64,000 nucleotides of DNA. It comes from Bryopsis sp. KO-2023. Taxonomy: Eukaryota; Chlorophyta; Ulvophyceae; Bryopsidales; Bryopsidaceae. Of the stretch, positions 13,948-27,459 are shown piece by piece. A model generated the notes under the pieces. The model made no database searches. It was not told the DNA's origin and saw only the letters and a program-made list of their open reading frames with translations. Numbering within the stretch: the first letter of the stretch is position 1; each line of letters opens with the position of its first letter. The stretch is taken from positions 992,001-1,056,000 of the forward strand of contig BSYQ01000003.1 in NCBI GenBank assembly GCA_030272585.1, read 5' to 3'. The position numbers were made by a program, and so were the translations under genes.

Positions 13948-16900
13948 ATGATGGTGTGTGGAGGGGTTCGGTTCGCTCTGGTTCTGTTGGCGGACTTTGC
14001 CTTGGCTACGTGGTGCGTTTGATTGATTTTTATCCGAGGCTGAACGATTTTTGTATCGGTAGGCTGTACCAGGTTGGGCACGAATATATGTCAGGAAAGT
14101 TCACGATAAATCCATCAATGATGCAGGCATTCAATGAAAAAGAGATACTGCTTCACTCATCCCCCAAAGAAATACAAATGAACTGATGATGATTGATTCA
14201 TCCAAACTCAATGCGATCTTGTTGACAATTGAACTAGCGAAACATGAGCTGATCTTTTTCATGCATCACCATTTTCTTGTTTTTATTATTTTTGGATGAT
14301 AGATTCAAACATATACATGTCATCATCTAGTGCTAATTTGGTTTTTGACTCGTTGCTGCCTGATGGATGATTTTTTGCAGCTTCGGTCTCATCCCCCTGC
14401 GTAAATATTTGCAAGATGCCGAGCATGAGGCCCTGCCTCCGAATGCCTATGACGTCTTGAAAAATTCTAATCTGGTGGGTTGCGTTTGTTTTGAACACCA
14501 ACCATCTCGATTTTGAAAATCGAGGTCTGTGCAATGGGGTTCAGCAATTAATTGCGGAGGAGGAATCCAACAAACAATTTCTTTTTGGCCAGTTCTTTTT
14601 CAGATGGAGGGTTGGAAAATTTTGTACCTCCCCCACCAAAAAAAATATAAAAAAAAATTGAAGTAAAGTAAAAAAGTTCAACCTTTGCCTCCACAATGCT
14701 GTGTGCGTCCCTGGAATATAGTCAAATTATTGCGAATGGGTGGATGATACAGGATCTGTGTGAATCTAGGACATTGTGTTGGCCGTGTTGCTGCGATGTA
14801 TTGTATATGCGGGGCTTTATTTTTGGAGCGGCAAGCTTGACCCGGTGTTTCAGGGACAAGATCAGGGGACAGCAAGAACTCGGGTAAGTCTGCACACCTT
14901 CCTTTTCCATAATTGCAAGTTTACCCCCGTATTCTTGTCTGGAAAAACGCATAGACTGCATCTTAATGTTTTTTTCCATCCATACATGTGTGTTGTTGAC
15001 CTCCGATTTCGTTGGGTTTTTTTTCCCGTTTTTCCGTCCCTGCAGGGTACAATCTTCACGATGCTGTTTCACCACACAATTCAGCTGGGCATTCTGGCGA
15101 AAATGGTGGTGGTGGCTGCCCATGGGGATGCGGGGATGCTTCCGGATGCCATGCTTTTGCACCCCGGCATTCTTGCCATCTTCGGCTCGTGTTTGATATT
15201 TCTTATTTTGGGGTACATTGAAAAGTGGATGATGATGAAAATCATGAGAGGGGCAAAAATTCCTGGACGGATGGCCTCGAATGTCAGTGTCAGGGAGCCG
15301 CTTTTGAATCGGACGAATGTTGGGGACAAGGTGAAGAAACCATGAATGCATTGGTAATGTTTTGTTTTTTTAGTACATATTTTGGGGGAAAAAAAATTGC
15401 AATGTAATGTGTCACCGGCAGTATTAACACTATAGAGGGAAAAAAAATCATGATAATTGGGTGCTTAATCGTGCAAAGGATTCGCAGATTGTGTTTCATT
15501 TCATTCCTTCAGAATTGTCATTGATTTTTTCTGTGTTTTTCAAATTTATTTTTACAGCGGCACACCAACAAGGAGCTGCTGTATGGCTTGTTGAAGTTTC
15601 TGTTCCAAGATTCGTATCCAATAATCGCTGCCATGGTGTCTGCGTTTTTGGCAGCCATCGCAGAAGCCTCGGTTCCGTTTTTCACTGGAAGGGCCATCGA
15701 ATTTTCGGCCATCAATCCTCACCAAGCGCAATTCAGTGGGTCTTTGGTTGCTCTGGCGTTTGTTGCATTGGCATCTGGGATTTTTGCAGGCATCAGAGGG
15801 GGGGTGTTGGAATACACAGCCGCCAGAATGAGCATGCGGATTCGAACGAAGTTCTTTTATCATTTGCTTCAGCAGGTGAGTCTCGGGAGGGAATATTTGA
15901 AAAAGGAGAAACCATTCTGGGGGGGGTGGGGGGCAGCTTATGTGTTGTCTTGTATTGAGTTCATGTTCATGTGTTGAAATATGCATGTGTCGAATTTTGA
16001 ATTTTTATCAGCAAAAAAAAGAAAAGAATTGTTGAGAAAAGAATTCAGGATTGCAGCCACCATTGCAACACAAAGAAAGACAATGAAGTGCATAACCCCA
16101 CCTCTTTTCGTTTTGTCCAACTTTTCCAGGAATTAGGCTTTTTTGACACATCGAGGACAGGAGACCTCATGAGCAGACTCCAGACAGACATAGGGGCAAC
16201 GTCAGACATGGTGTCGCAAAACATCAACGCGTTTGTTCGGTCGTTGCTCCACATGCTTGTGTTGGTTTCCTTCATGCTGGTTACTTGTTGGCGGCTGACG
16301 GTGGTGTCCTTTGTTCTGATTCCATTCACAGGATCCGTCGTCAAGGTAACACAAATGCATGTCTTTTTCAATATATCCCAATATTTCAATGTGAAAAACT
16401 CGCTGTGCATCTGCTGTTGACGGCCACTCCCCAGAAAAAAAGGCTATCCATCTGAATGTGTCGTCTTTTTGCACATTGAAGTGAATGGCTCCAAGGATCG
16501 GACTGAGTGAGGGGATTTTGTTTGTGGTGTGTTGTTTTGGGGTTCAGTTTTATGGGTATTATTTCGCTCAATTTCACAAGGAAATTCAGACAGAGGTCGC
16601 AGCAGCCAACTCGATTGCTGCAGAAACTCTTTCATCAATAACTACGGTGAGGGCTTTTTATTTTTATTTTTTCTGTTACCTTTTATCTGTTTTTTGAATA
16701 TTCATTACATCAACCATGGGAGTCTGATTATATATATATAATTGTTGCAAAAGAGTGACATGGACGCAGCATTTCAAAGAAGCAAAAATAAAAGAGGCCA
16801 TTTTCCCCAATCGTTAAGTATTCCTTCTTTGCTTTTTTCTGTTTTCATTCAGGTCCGAGCCCATGCTGGCGAAGAATCCTCCATGGCAGACTTCAAATCG

Positions 16901-19177
16901 AAAATGAAGGCTTACTGTATTTTGAGAAAAAGACTTGCTATTTATTTCAGCGGTTGGGTGGGGTTCATGACCTGGGCGCCCAAAGTGGTGACAGCCATCG
17001 TTCTTTATTTGGGAGGGTTCCGCGTGATGGACGGAAAAATGAGCCCGGGGGATTTGGTTGCATTCATGTTATACCAGCAAGCCCTGGCACAGCAGTTCAA
17101 CGGGATCACCGAGTTCATGAATCCTATTGCCCAAGCCATAGGGGCTATCGAGAAAGTTCTGGTGTTAATGAAAAGGAGGCCCAAGGTGACCCATCCACAG
17201 TATAAATCGGAAAATTGGGATCCACAGATGATCTCTCTTTTAGAATATAAAAAATTCAGAGATAAACAATTGAATTTTTAGTAAATTTTATATTATCCAT
17301 ATCCTGAGATCGATTAGAAACTTTGATTAGAACTTAAGATTCGTCAAATTTTTCTAAAATCTTGCATTCTTTACCTAAATACTAAATTTGTGTGTATAGC
17401 GTGTGTGTGTGTATTTGTTTGTTTCTATTTTGGGCTAAAGAAGAGTGAGTGAAAGGTAGACATGTGAAACAGTATGGAAGCCTCGTCCAGAAATGATGCT
17501 TGATTTTCTTGAGATGAAGTGAAAAGGGGGGGGTGGGGGTGGGAAAGTCAGGGGTTTGTCTCTACCCCTTTACTGATGTTTATCGCACACACTGTGATAC
17601 GCCGCAGCAACCCAAGCTGAGAAAATTCTTTTCTAAATGTTTCTGTGTTGATGGGTTGCATGTTCTTAGGTGGGTTCCGCTGATGGACTGGTGCCCTCAG
17701 GCTGTCTGGCCAAAATCGAGATGCGTAATGTTACATTTCGTTATCCAAGCAGACCAACAGTAAATATTCTTAATGGCATGTCACTGGTTGTTGAACCTGG
17801 TAAGCCCCTCCCTCCTTTTTCACATTTTTTGGCCAAAGTTCGATCAAAAAATAGAAATCCACATTTTGTGAAACAGGAAACAGAGGAACAGAAATGACAT
17901 GCACCTGAGCTTCTTGATGTGGGTGTTTTGCGTTCTAGGGGAGTTCGTTGCGATGATCGGTCCCAGTGGGTGTGGCAAATCTTCCGTGTTCAAGTTGCTG
18001 GAGCGTTTCTATTTGCCGAATTCTGGGGACGTGATCATCGATGGCCGGGAAATTGGAGTGTACGATCCCAGGTGGCTGAAACAGAGCGTGGGTTTTGTCG
18101 ATGAGGCCCCCACCCTCTTCCCAGGCTCGATTAGAGACAACCTTCTGTACGGAATGGATGTGGACCCTGGCTACATGCAGGTGGGTGAACATTTCCAAGC
18201 CACCAGGAATATTTTTCTCTGCCTTTTTTTTTTTGTCTTTTTTTTTTCCCTGCGGAAGGGGAATCTCGAAAGGAAATCGTTGAAGTGCAATGCACCCTTT
18301 TGTTCTGTTTTTCTCAGGAAGAGGTGGAGGCAGCGTGCCAAATGGCTAATTTGAGCGAGTTCGTGATGTCGCTGCCTGATGGAGTGGACACCGACTGTGG
18401 GGAAAGGGGGGTCCAGCTGTCTGGAGTGCAAATCTGGAAGGTTGCTGTGGCCAGGGCTCTCGTCAGGAAACCATCCATTTTGCTCATGGAAGACACTGCC
18501 TACTTGGATTTCGGCGATGAGGTGTGCAAAGAGAACCCCAGAGCTTTCTGTTTATTGGACCGACCACTATGCAAATGAACGAGATGAACCCATTACTTCA
18601 ACAAGAACGAACTGAGTTTCCCATAACCGCTTCGTCCCCGTTACTTGTTCGTTTATTTTTGTTGAAAAACTATTTCTTGTTTTGATGACAGGGTGGTGTT
18701 GAGGAGGTCATTGCTAGGTGTGCCGCCGGGCGGTCACTCTTCATGGCGACAACAAGTGTGAGAGTTGCACAAATGGCTGACAGGATTTTGGTCGTGAAAG
18801 ATGGCATGGTTGTGGATTCTGGTGACCTGGATTATCTCACCAAAGGAGGTTAGTCAGCGACTTTTTTCTGAAAGAAAAAAATGACCAGCTCTGCCTGGGT
18901 CGATATGTGGTTTCATCAGAAGCCACATTCTTAGTGTTTGTTTCAAAATGCTTGATCTGATGTGTGTGTGTGTGTGTGTGTGTGGATTTGAAGAGAGCAC
19001 TATTTGTATGTTTCTTGTCTATTTGGATGATGGAAAAAAGGGGGTGAATTGCCGATATTTCTTTTTTTTTGTTTTTTCAACTCAATATTGTTTGATGCAG
19101 GGGCCCGCGATTCAACTGAGGAGGTTCAGCAGCAGGAGCAAATGTCCGAAGAAGGGGAAGAGACTGTAATCGAGTGA
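13948..19177 (+). CDS. Half-size ABC exporter (ABCB/TAP-like) with degenerate ATPase motifs
   Basis: Thirteen exons (13948-14012, 14381-14474, 14770-14883, 15046-15330, 15558-15875, 16130-16345, 16548-16646, 16853-17185, 17670-17799, 17939-18180, 18318-18521, 18692-18848, 19101-19177) join in phase to 777 codons plus stop. An N-terminal hydrophobic region (exons 1-4) precedes the core six-helix exporter domain (exons 5-8: IRTKFFYHLLQQELGFFD, TGDLMSRLQTDI, SIAAETLSSITTVRAHAGEE). The nucleotide-binding domain follows. The A-loop (FRYPSRP) and Walker A (GPSGCGKSS, about residue 560) are normal. The other motifs are altered: the Q-loop reads FVDEAP, the signature LSGVQ, Walker B and catalytic Glu ILLMEDTAYLD (E then D), and the H-loop His is Thr (MATTSV). 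The tail is acidic. This suggests the ATPase-poor half of a heterodimer such as TAP-type pairs. The substrate is unknown. Intron 12 carries a GT microsatellite. Confidence 0.9.
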
Positions 19178-20777
19178 GAAAAAAAGCCGCCATTGCGAAA
19201 ATTAGCTCAGAACGTGAGGTTAGACACGGAGAAAGGTTCGTGCATTGGCTAGCTATTCTGCGTCAAAAGATGAAGGGGGGGGGAAAAAAAAACGGAATAG
19301 AGGAACCTAAAAACCGAACGAGGTATCCAAAAGATTGAAGAAAAAAAATGAGTTTTATACAGGCGGTGGTTCTGAGGAGAAACCTTGCAGCAAGAATTCT
19401 TTCATCCCTTTTTTTTTGTTTATCTATTTCTTCGAGCCTTTTATTTTTTCTGTTGTGAAACAGATAGGGCCATCGAGAAGCAGAAAAAAAAGGGCAAGAG
19501 AAAAAAAAAAAAAAAAAGAGGAGGAAGGGGGGGAAAAAGTGAGAAAGGAAAAAAAAATCAAGAGACTAGATAGTTGAGCTTGATCAAGAAAAAAAAAGAA
19601 AGAGAGGGAGGGAGGGTTCGTTTTTTCTTTCGTAACATACCTTTTTTCTTTCAATTTGTTGTTCATCGAACTGGGTGTGATTCAAAATCTTTTTGTACAT
19701 GTGTGTGTGTGCATATCTACACATGTTAAAAAAAAAAACAGGGAAAGGTGGCTTCTTTTGGTCTGGAAAGGATGGCCAGGGTCTGATTGTCACCCTTTTT
19801 TTTTTTCATTTTGTGGATGTTGGAAATATGTTTTTTGTTTTCTTTTGGACCGCCAGTTTATTATTATTTCGCTGCAACCGTTGCAGAAAGAATGGGTTTG
19901 TTGAGTTGAAAATGGGCACATGCATGCATGCATGCATTGCATTGTCCTGAAAAAAAAGAGGGGAAAAAAAAATTATTGTTGACAAAAAAAAGGGGCCACT
20001 GAGGCTTCGTTTGTTTTGGTTTGTGGGGGAAAAAACAGGGAGGGGGGTTAATTTCAATGGAGAATGGTATTTGTTCTTTTTTTACATGGGTCTGGGTCTG
20101 GCTCCGCTGTCCGAAAGGATGCATACGAAGAGAAGAATTATATTTGTTTTACTTCTGTTTTGTTTTTTTGGGGGGGGTCTATTTCTTTGTATGTGTGTTT
20201 TGTGTTTTTTTTTTCTTCCCCCTTAACTCGTCATCGTTTTTAAAAAATCGGGGGTGTAACGAATGTGTACAATCGGATTTCTTTTTTTAGTTTGTAGTAT
20301 TTTATTTGAGACCTAACAAAAACAGAAAAAAAGGGGGGGATAAAAAAAAAGTGTGAGAAAACAGCACACACATACCATATTGGTGCTGGTGAATATCTCG
20401 CAGGGTTTCTGAAACCTTTTTTTTTTGAAGCCCTCTTTGAAGGGGTGAAAAGGTGATTTGGGGTAGGGGATGGTTTATGAACAAAAATTGGGAGAGGGGG
20501 ACGAAAGACTGAAGAAACCAGTGGCTGTTTCTGGGGTGATGGAAACTGTGTTTCTGGGGGTTTATGTAAGGAAAAGCAAGACATATTCTGTATGTGCTGA
20601 GAGTAAAGGCCTTTTGTGGATGAGAAGAACCTGGTAATGTCTGACATACATGCAGTAGAGGGCAGGAGGGACTCGTAATTCGCTCTTAGAGCATCTCCAC
20701 CGGTGTTCCCAGTTGCAGCTTGGCACTTGAATCAAGCACACACATTACAACAGAATTTTTTGACACATGACTGAGGG
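19178..20777. other. Convergent spacer, 3' ends of the ABC and kinesin genes
   Basis: About 1.6 kb of T- and A-run-rich sequence with G runs (for example near 19276, 20040 and 20168). No coding signal or RNA gene is seen. It must include two polyadenylation regions. Confidence 0.5.
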
Positions 20778-23700
20778 TTATACTCCATGGCTGGGCAATC
20801 TCAGCAAGTCTGTGGTCGACCGCCTCAATTTCCTATCGGCCAACCACTTCGTCAGCTTTCCAGTTTCAGTAGCATTGTCCCCCCCCTGTCGACCAGGACT
20901 GGAACATGGAGAGGATTCCACAGACTCTATCAATACTGGGCTTTTCCTGGCTTCGATTATGGCGGCTGTGGGTAAGACTGAGCCGGTGGTGCTTATTCGA
21001 ATGGGAAGAGCAGGGGACCGGGCGATGCCCCTGGGCGTTGAGATGGATGCTGTGGCAGTTGGGGGCCTTCGATTTCGGGGTGAATCTTTTTGAAATCGGG
21101 CCTTGGACTTCGATATTGTGGGACTTCGGTTTCCACTTTTTTGAGCTGAAAAAGATCCACTGTTTTGTGTTTTAGTTGCGGTCTTCGGATTATACACACA
21201 AAAGATAGCATGGTTTTTTTGGATTGATAGAAGTCGTATGGCCGCAAATGACATCATAATGCTTATTCATTTCATTTATTTTTTTCATTTGTTTCACTTT
21301 TTTTCCTTAAGTTTTTGTAAACAAATCAAGAACCACCTATTTCAAGAAACTTGAGGGAAGAAATCAATTTTCATGAGGGGATCGAAAGACGGCAGTTTAC
21401 GCAGGCTTTTTGTTTTTGATAGTATTTTGGTCACAGCCATGCTTACTGACTGTTCTGAATTTATTTTTTATCCTACCTCGTGGGGAAATTGCTGCTTTTT
21501 TCGAGTGGCCTTCAGGGGATGTCCATCCTCCATGTCGCTCGATTTTCTGTAACCTTTTGTGAAGGGCCTCGTTTTCTTGCCGCAGTTCTCGCAATTCGAC
21601 AAACGCAGCTTTTTCCGAGGTATATAAGCTCAGATTCCGACCTCCATCCTGCAGGAAAAAACAAACAATAAGCAAAATGTCTGCTGGTGAATTCAAATCG
21701 CAAAGCTGGTCGGTCAGATTCTTTCTGGTCAACACAGCAGCCATATGAATCATTTGTATAGTGGAAATACCACGGATTTTTTTAGCTCTTTTATTCTGCC
21801 ATTGATTTTCGACTGACCATCGATGCTGGACGCTGTCCACTTGTGCCCATTTTCCTTCCGCGTCCAATCTCACTCTTTTGAAATGAAACCTGTACCGAAC
21901 CCCTTGCAACAGAGCTACAATGATTAGGAAAAAAAAGGAAACCCTCAGAATTTGGAAATTTTTAATAATTAGTGTTGCACAATTTCAAAGTTATTTTTTA
22001 ATTTTAAATAATTACTTGTATTTCTTTGAAGTATATATATATATTTTTTTTTGGAGGGGGGGGCTGGGATGAAGGTGTTGAACAATCCTTTGCAGGAGTT
22101 GGATGCCCAGAAAAAATCACATTTTTCTACCCACCGAACTCCAAAAGGTGAAAAAAGTATTATTTTTATCCAATCGAGGATCGATGAATTGTGAGTTCTG
22201 TTTTTCATTTTGACCTTCGAGTCACCTCGCCAGCCCCTCGCCCATGCACCCGACAAATGCCATCGCTTCCGGACACCCCTCTCGATTTGCTGTTTGGCGA
22301 AATCGTGGTGTAGGCATTTCTGGGCCCCGCACCGTCCTTTTCCTCGTCGAAAACCATCACAGATTCCAGAAAATCGACACGATCCCTCAAATCCGCATTC
22401 TCTATTCTCAAATCCTCGTTTTCGATGGCTGTCTTTTGCCCGGTCTCGTGAAATTTTGAGTTTTGCATTCCTAAGTGCTGGTTTTTCAGGGTGAGGTTTT
22501 TGATCATGCCGACGCTCTGTTCCAATTTGGCCACCAGTGCCTCTATGATGGGTTTGTTTTCAGAGTGGTCCGGAATGTCAGACATAGCCACGAAAGTGTC
22601 TTCACAGCCTTCTGGCAAATTGCTGTGGCCCGATTCATCGACAGCATCTGTTCTGAATTGAGGAAAAAAAAACAAGAAATGCACGATGACCTATCGACCA
22701 ACCCACCAATAATACTATATGTAATTTATAACTATGTATAAACAAAAAAAGATGGTGAACTGAAGGGCAATCCCCTCCACAATGCAATTTCGTTTTTTCC
22801 TCGGTTGAAACGACGGTGAAAAAAACAGAACTGGCAAAAAGCCACAATGCTGCTCATAATTTTCTCGACCCAATCCGGATGATAACACACCAAAACAAAA
22901 GAGGGTAAAAAAACTGGAGAAACAAGACGTTCGGCATTTTATATGGGATTTTTATTTTTTTTTGGCAGAAGGGATTTCTAGTTGTGATCTACTGACCTTG
23001 ATGAATAATTGGCAAGTCCTTTCCGGGGAATCTTGAGTTGGAAAGTTGGTTGCGTAGGAAAGCAACTTCTTCCCTCAATTCACGGATGACTCTCGTTTTG
23101 GGATCCTCATTCATGTAAACCTAAAGGGAAAAAATAACCAGAACCGTAATTAAATATATTTGTTTAAAAAAAAAAAAAAAGAGCAAAGTATTATTCAAAT
23201 TACAAAAAGGATCAATAAAAATTAGTATTATTCAATTTTTGGAGAGGATAAGTCAAAGCCATCCGCCAGTGCTCCTGGAAGATATTCGAAAAAAACAAAA
23301 AAGTGCAAGGCGTTTTTTTATGCCGTTTTTTTTTTTTAATCCTCGGGTGCAAAAGAAACATTTTTTTTTTTTAATGCAAAATATCGTCGACTGTTCCAAT
23401 GATATTCCACTCAACATAACACTCCACTCACTTTGTTTTTTATTTGTCGGGCTCTGCTGGCGTATTCCAGTGTGCTGAGATTTTCTTCATAATAGGCATC
23501 TCCTTTGGCTAGACAAGCGATCATCATGGCGATGGAGGACCCCCCCAAAGATCCTTTCAAAAGGCAAGTCAATTTGGAATCCCTGTAAGGGACGTGCGTG
23601 TGAGGTTTTACACCGGACTCTGCCAAAGCAGAAATCACTTTTCGAAGGGTGAAAAGAGATTTGTTGATGAAAATGCTTTCCTTCTTGAGATCCCCTGCAA

Positions 23701-25568
23701 TCGAAAAATGGAACGATGTGAAAAATGAACCAAAATGAAAAAATGAAGGGAGAATTGAAGGAAATAAAGGGAAAGGACAAGAAGATGAAAAAAAATTGCC
23801 CCTTTTGCTTTATTGTTGTTATGGTTCTCCTTTTTTAAATTGAAAAAAAAATTGATTGAAGAAAAAAACAACCTCCATTGATAATAACAGTGGAGGAAGC
23901 TAGTAACGATAGAATGCAAAAAAAAAGATAAATAAACTCCCTAGATAAGGGACAACACAAAAATAAAAATAAAAAAAATCCCAATCAGGTGTGAATTCTC
24001 AATTTTCAGTTCGGTCAAATCCTCAACTTTTTTTTCCCCAAACGAAACTTTTGTTTTTCCTTCCTTTCTTAAGAAAACGCACCCGTCAAAGTGCTGGTTA
24101 TGGCTGCTCTTTCGGACCCAGCCAAATCCACCAGCGTAAGCCTCGAAGTGATGATTTCTTCGGGGGTGGTGATATGGCACGACTCGACCTCCAGAATGAA
24201 CAGCGAATGGGATCGGCTTGATGCCAAATTCAGTTTATGACTAGCCATCACCTAAGAACAGCAACCAGGGGGAAAAAAGAGGATCAATGAAGGAAGGATG
24301 ATTTTTTTTACATCTGAAGAGCCAAAATCTACTCATGTGAAAAATTCCGACACGGCTAGTTGTTACCATTTTCAAGCAGGATCTCTTCTAAACACACCAA
24401 TGACTGAAACCATTGGTGTTAATGTTCAGACTTTTAATTTTTTTAAATAACCTAGAACTTATATTTCGTTTCGTTTCGTTTCGTTTTTTTTGTTTTTTTT
24501 GTTTTTTTTCCACAAGATGTATTAAGAAAGAGTTTGCGAGACTAGCTTTTCTCCTTTTTTCTCCTTTCCAAAAACAGCGTTCTTTTTCAAATTTTCTGGT
24601 CACCTTGTTTTTGATCCCTTCCTTGAAATGCAGCAAAACATCCCCAGCCATCGAGCATTCGTACGAAAACAAATTCTCCAGATAAAAATCCTTATGCTTG
24701 CACCAGCGCATCCTAAGTCCAGCCCCCAGCCTCCTATTCCCCTTATCGCCCACCCCCCTCGTCTGAAACTTTTCCCCGAAAGTGGAGGGATTCAGCAGAT
24801 CATAGGCCTGCTCATTATACACTTGGACGTGAGAGCACCGAATCGTGAACCTCCTATCCAATGCTTTGTTTAGTTTGGTTGCTTTGAACAGCCTATCGAT
24901 CGCTCGAGGGATGACCCCAAATTTCTCGACGCTGGTGGTGTCGAAATCCACTTCAGGGGGGCTGCCAGGGTTAAGTTTTCTGTAATTGAATCCTTCCATT
25001 GTGTAGGTCTTTCCAGAACCTGCGGAATCACCAAAACTCCATCAAAACGATGTCATTTTGTCCTTTTTTCGCTTTTTGTGTGAGGTTTACTGAGTTTTCC
25101 CATGTCGATGGGACGAATCGTGGCCAGCAACTGCTGGGGGAAGCAGCACCTGTTTGTCCGTAAGCGAATATCGTTGCATGGAATCCATTTGCAACAGCCT
25201 CCACCATTTGGTCAATCCCAGCTTCACTGTATACATCTGCCTAGCAAAAAATAGGCATTAGAACATTCGATGCACACTATCTCCCCCTTCACAAAAAAAT
25301 GCATGGAAAACCTAAGCAAACATGGAAATCCATGAGGTGATTTTGTGGGTTCCACCTGGTCCGCTTCCTGCGCGAGAACTTTGTCAAAGCAGAAATTCTT
25401 GATCGAATTGACCCTGGCGTTGGGGGACTGGAGGGTGAGACTAGCGGAATCGTGTCCAGCTTGCAGCAATCCCGACGGTTGCTTGCGCTCTTGGCCCAGG
25501 GGAGGTCGAATTCGGACGACGACTCTGACGTTTCTCGTGTTCGAGCCCTCACCAACCGACCTCGTCAT
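20778..25568 (-). CDS. Kinesin with N-terminal motor, possibly KIF12-like
   Basis: Microtubule motor. Nine exons (25356-25568, 25150-25240, 24604-25019, 24083-24251, 23432-23694, 22997-23120, 22226-22647, 21477-21648, 20778-21145) join in phase to 745 codons plus stop. The motor spans about residues 12-390: VRVVVRIRPP, P-loop GQTGSGKTYTMEG, HVQVYNEQAYDLLNP, switch I NLASSRSH, switch II VDLAGSER, YRDSKLTCLLKGSLGG and STLEYASRARQIKNK. A neck and coiled coil follow (VIRELREEVAFLRNQL, then IIEALVAKLEQSVGMIKNL and a second coil). The C-terminal 120 residues are basic and Ser/Pro-rich, probably disordered. The loop with FYLENLF before switch I recalls KIF12-type kinesins, but class assignment needs a tree. 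The motor motifs look intact. The start is the ATG at 25568. Confidence 0.93.
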
Positions 25569-25815
25569 TCTGTGGCGAAACAGACCACTGATGGATTGAA
25601 TGACGCGTGTTTGTACGCACGGAGATGGGCAACGAATTAGACGGATTCAAACTTGATTTTGTCCTGGGGGAGACGATCAGGATCAGAGGGGCAGGGAAAC
25701 AGTGAACAGTGGGTCGTTTTCTGCGTGAAGAAATATGTTGGGTTCGACGTCGGGTTGTCGGGGTTGCGTCCGTGCGCCCTGTTTCTTACGGGGTCGTCAA
25801 AGTGGGACGTCAAGG
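25569..25815. promoter_or_regulatory. Divergent promoter region, kinesin / small unknown gene
   Basis: A spacer of 247 bases between two outward-facing start codons must hold both promoters. No named element was recognised. Confidence 0.35.
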
Positions 25816-26682
25816 ATGGCGGTCCTGCAAGGGGGGGCGCGAAGACGTCTGAACGCAGTATCAGTTGGTGAGTGCGCTTTAAAAAAACAACGGGTCAGCG
25901 GGAGAAGCTGTGTTTGCACACATGCTGGCTTTGAATTCTGTGGAGATAAAGTGGGGTTAAAAAACCACCTCTGGCAACAAGCTCTGTGTGTGATTGAGAG
26001 GAAAGCAGAGGGTCTTTTTTGCGAATTAAATTCCTTTTTCCCTGATTGTTGTGTTATTCAAGTTTTATTTAATTTACTTCTTTTTTTGGGGGGGGGAGAA
26101 ACCAGTTGCTTTCATGAAAGCCGATAAGATCAGATGTATGTATACATGACTGACACCAGCAATGCACCCCCCCCCCCCCTCTCATTCAGCTCATGCATCT
26201 GGCAGTTTCCGGATGTACTGTTTTCTTGGATGGATTTTCTGTACGTGTGAATATGAATCCATCACATTTTATCTCATCTTGATCTTAAATTTCTAAATAT
26301 CTAAATGCATATTTTTCGTTCCCCTCCAGACACAAAATTAACCCTCCACATGGGCATCACCACCCTGTCCCTGCCCTTTTCTGTCGAAGAGGGGAAATCC
26401 CTCCAGGCCCAATTCGACGCTTTGCTGAAGACGTTTGCCGAAAAGCAAGCTGCAGAGAGGCCAAAGCGATGGGAAGCCATGGAGTACCGATTTGTCGACG
26501 AAGAGTCAAAAGGGGCGGTGTCCCGCATAGAAATGTTTTGCAACCCGAACATGCACTCCACGGCATTCGATGCGAAATTATTGATAACTGTGAAAACAGA
26601 AGGGGGGGTGATCATCGTCTCGGAAGGGTCCCTGGGTTCGATAAAATCGGATGTGGAGGTTTTCATGGAACAACAGCAATGA
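25816..26682 (+). CDS. Unrecognised 134-residue protein, two exons
   Basis: Not recognised. Exon 1 (25816-25867) starts MAVLQGGARRRLNAVSV, a short basic leader, and ends at a strong donor (GTTG/GTGAGT). Exon 2 (26330-26682) follows a CTCCAG acceptor in phase 1. The body looks like one folded domain: an amphipathic helix with KSLQAQFDALLKTFAEKQAA, then alternating strands (EAMEYRFVDEESKGAVSRIE, AKLLITVKTEGGVIIVSE), with a conserved-looking MFCNPNMHSTAFDAK between them, and a final short helix. There is no signal peptide and no membrane segment. The short Arg-rich N-terminus could be part of an import signal, but this is inference. It shares a divergent promoter with the kinesin gene. Confidence 0.75.
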
Positions 26683-27459
26683 TGGTAGAAATGGGCTGCT
26701 GTTGGCGGGTGATTTATGGATGGAATTCAAGCATGGATGAGACACCGTGTGTTGGTGGTTTTCTGGATTTTTGACACGCAGAGTTTTGTTTCCTTTGGGG
26801 GAAAGGGTTGGGGGTCTTTTTGCTGATGGATAGACCCTCAGCCACATTGGTTTTGTAGAAAAAGATTTTCACATTTTCAAACCATGGATGATCATGCGAA
26901 ATGTGGATGGATGGATAGATATGTCTAGTGGCCTAGCATTCAGAATTTTGTTGCTCATCGTTTTTTTTTTCAAATGCAATTTATCAAGGCCGAAATCACA
27001 GTGAACAAGTAACAGCAAAGAGCAATCAACAAGCCTTGTGCAGCTGGTACAACCCAACAATCTCCACTCCACTCCACTCCACCCCATCGATCAGCCCTAT
27101 ACCTGGACCAGAACGTTGGTTCCACCGGAAGTTCCTACCCCAGCTGATCAACAGGGCTTAACCACTGATCAGTGCAACTTCCGTTGATTGTTTGGTGGGG
27201 AAGGGCGTTTGAGGGTGATGAGCAGAGATCACAACATCCCAACGATCGTTCCCCAGAAGGGACACAGCGAAGCCAACACCCATCAATTCACAACATCGGT
27301 CCCACATGGCGCCCAGAATTCACGAGCCGTCTAATCTCTGACATCGACAGTAGGTCTCCCACCCACAGGACATATTCCTTGGCGATTTCGCCAGACCAAA
27401 TCCAACCAGGGGAGAAAACGAAACACAGACAGGAAATCGACGCCGAAGGTCCTGCAGCG
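26683..27459. other. Spacer between two plus-strand genes
   Basis: The left part is 3' flank of the small unknown gene. The part from about 27050 contains CTCCACTCCACTCCACTCC, a short pentamer repeat, and probably the promoter and leader of the Cys-rich gene. No gene is seen. Confidence 0.45.

Noticed and set aside
18961-18984. GT microsatellite in intron 12 of the ABC gene
   Set aside because: An ordinary short dinucleotide repeat with no sign of function.
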